Of a stretch of DNA of 8,315 nucleotides, positions 8,311-8,315 are shown one piece after another. Every line of letters begins with the position of its first letter. Positions within the stretch are counted from its first letter, which is position 1. The notes below the pieces were generated by a model. It worked only from the letters and a program-made list of their open reading frames with translations. It was not told where the DNA came from and searched no databases. Source of the DNA: AC-69 sp044867345 (lineage in GTDB: Bacteria > Actinomycetota > UBA4738 > HRBIN12); NCBI GenBank assembly GCA_044867345.1, contig JBIOUU010000128.1, positions 1-8,315 of the forward strand, in the 5' to 3' direction. The position numbers were made by a program, and so were the translations under genes.

Positions 8311-8315
8311 GAGCG

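Overview
The window is a GC-rich chromosomal segment whose genes look actinobacterial, probably from a deep or uncultured branch of Actinomycetota. The evidence is the strong G/C bias at third codon positions, an actinobacterial-style SecA1, and an hpf - LuxR-type regulator - secA order. The taxonomic call is inference; no rRNA or other marker is present.

Layout. Positions 1-288 hold no believable protein gene. They are dense in predicted helices, closed by a long-range stem (3-13 with 228-237), and lie directly upstream of a ribosome hibernation factor gene. This is the genomic setting of the raiA-motif noncoding RNA. Next, on the + strand, come a short-form hibernation promoting factor (hpf/raiA, 289-654), an orphan NarL/LuxR-family response regulator (686-1417) and secA (1513-4176, TTG start). 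SecA ends in its zinc-binding tail and is followed by a 14-bp GC-rich terminator-like hairpin. A small membrane-anchored protein with a C-terminal CPKCW lies on the - strand (4259-4612). Divergent from it is prfB (4753-5869), encoding release factor 2. prfB keeps the classical autoregulatory +1 frameshift site (AAGGAG-TTC-CTT-TGA-C), so its reading frame is split and simple ORF calling misses the first ~140 residues. The rest of the window, on the - strand, is a large YfhO-like polytopic membrane protein (5866-8310). Its stop codon overlaps that of prfB inside one CTAG palindrome.

How the genes relate. Much of the segment concerns ribosome state and protein export: hibernation (raiA RNA candidate plus HPF), secretion ATPase, and translation termination with built-in feedback. 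The regulator between hpf and secA may coordinate the first block, but its sensor kinase is not here. The YfhO-like protein probably belongs to cell-envelope glycosylation and looks unrelated.

The most interesting items are the candidate raiA RNA, the HPF lacking the dimerisation domain, the prfB frameshift element with a possibly leaderless promoter, and the unrecognised small CxxC protein.
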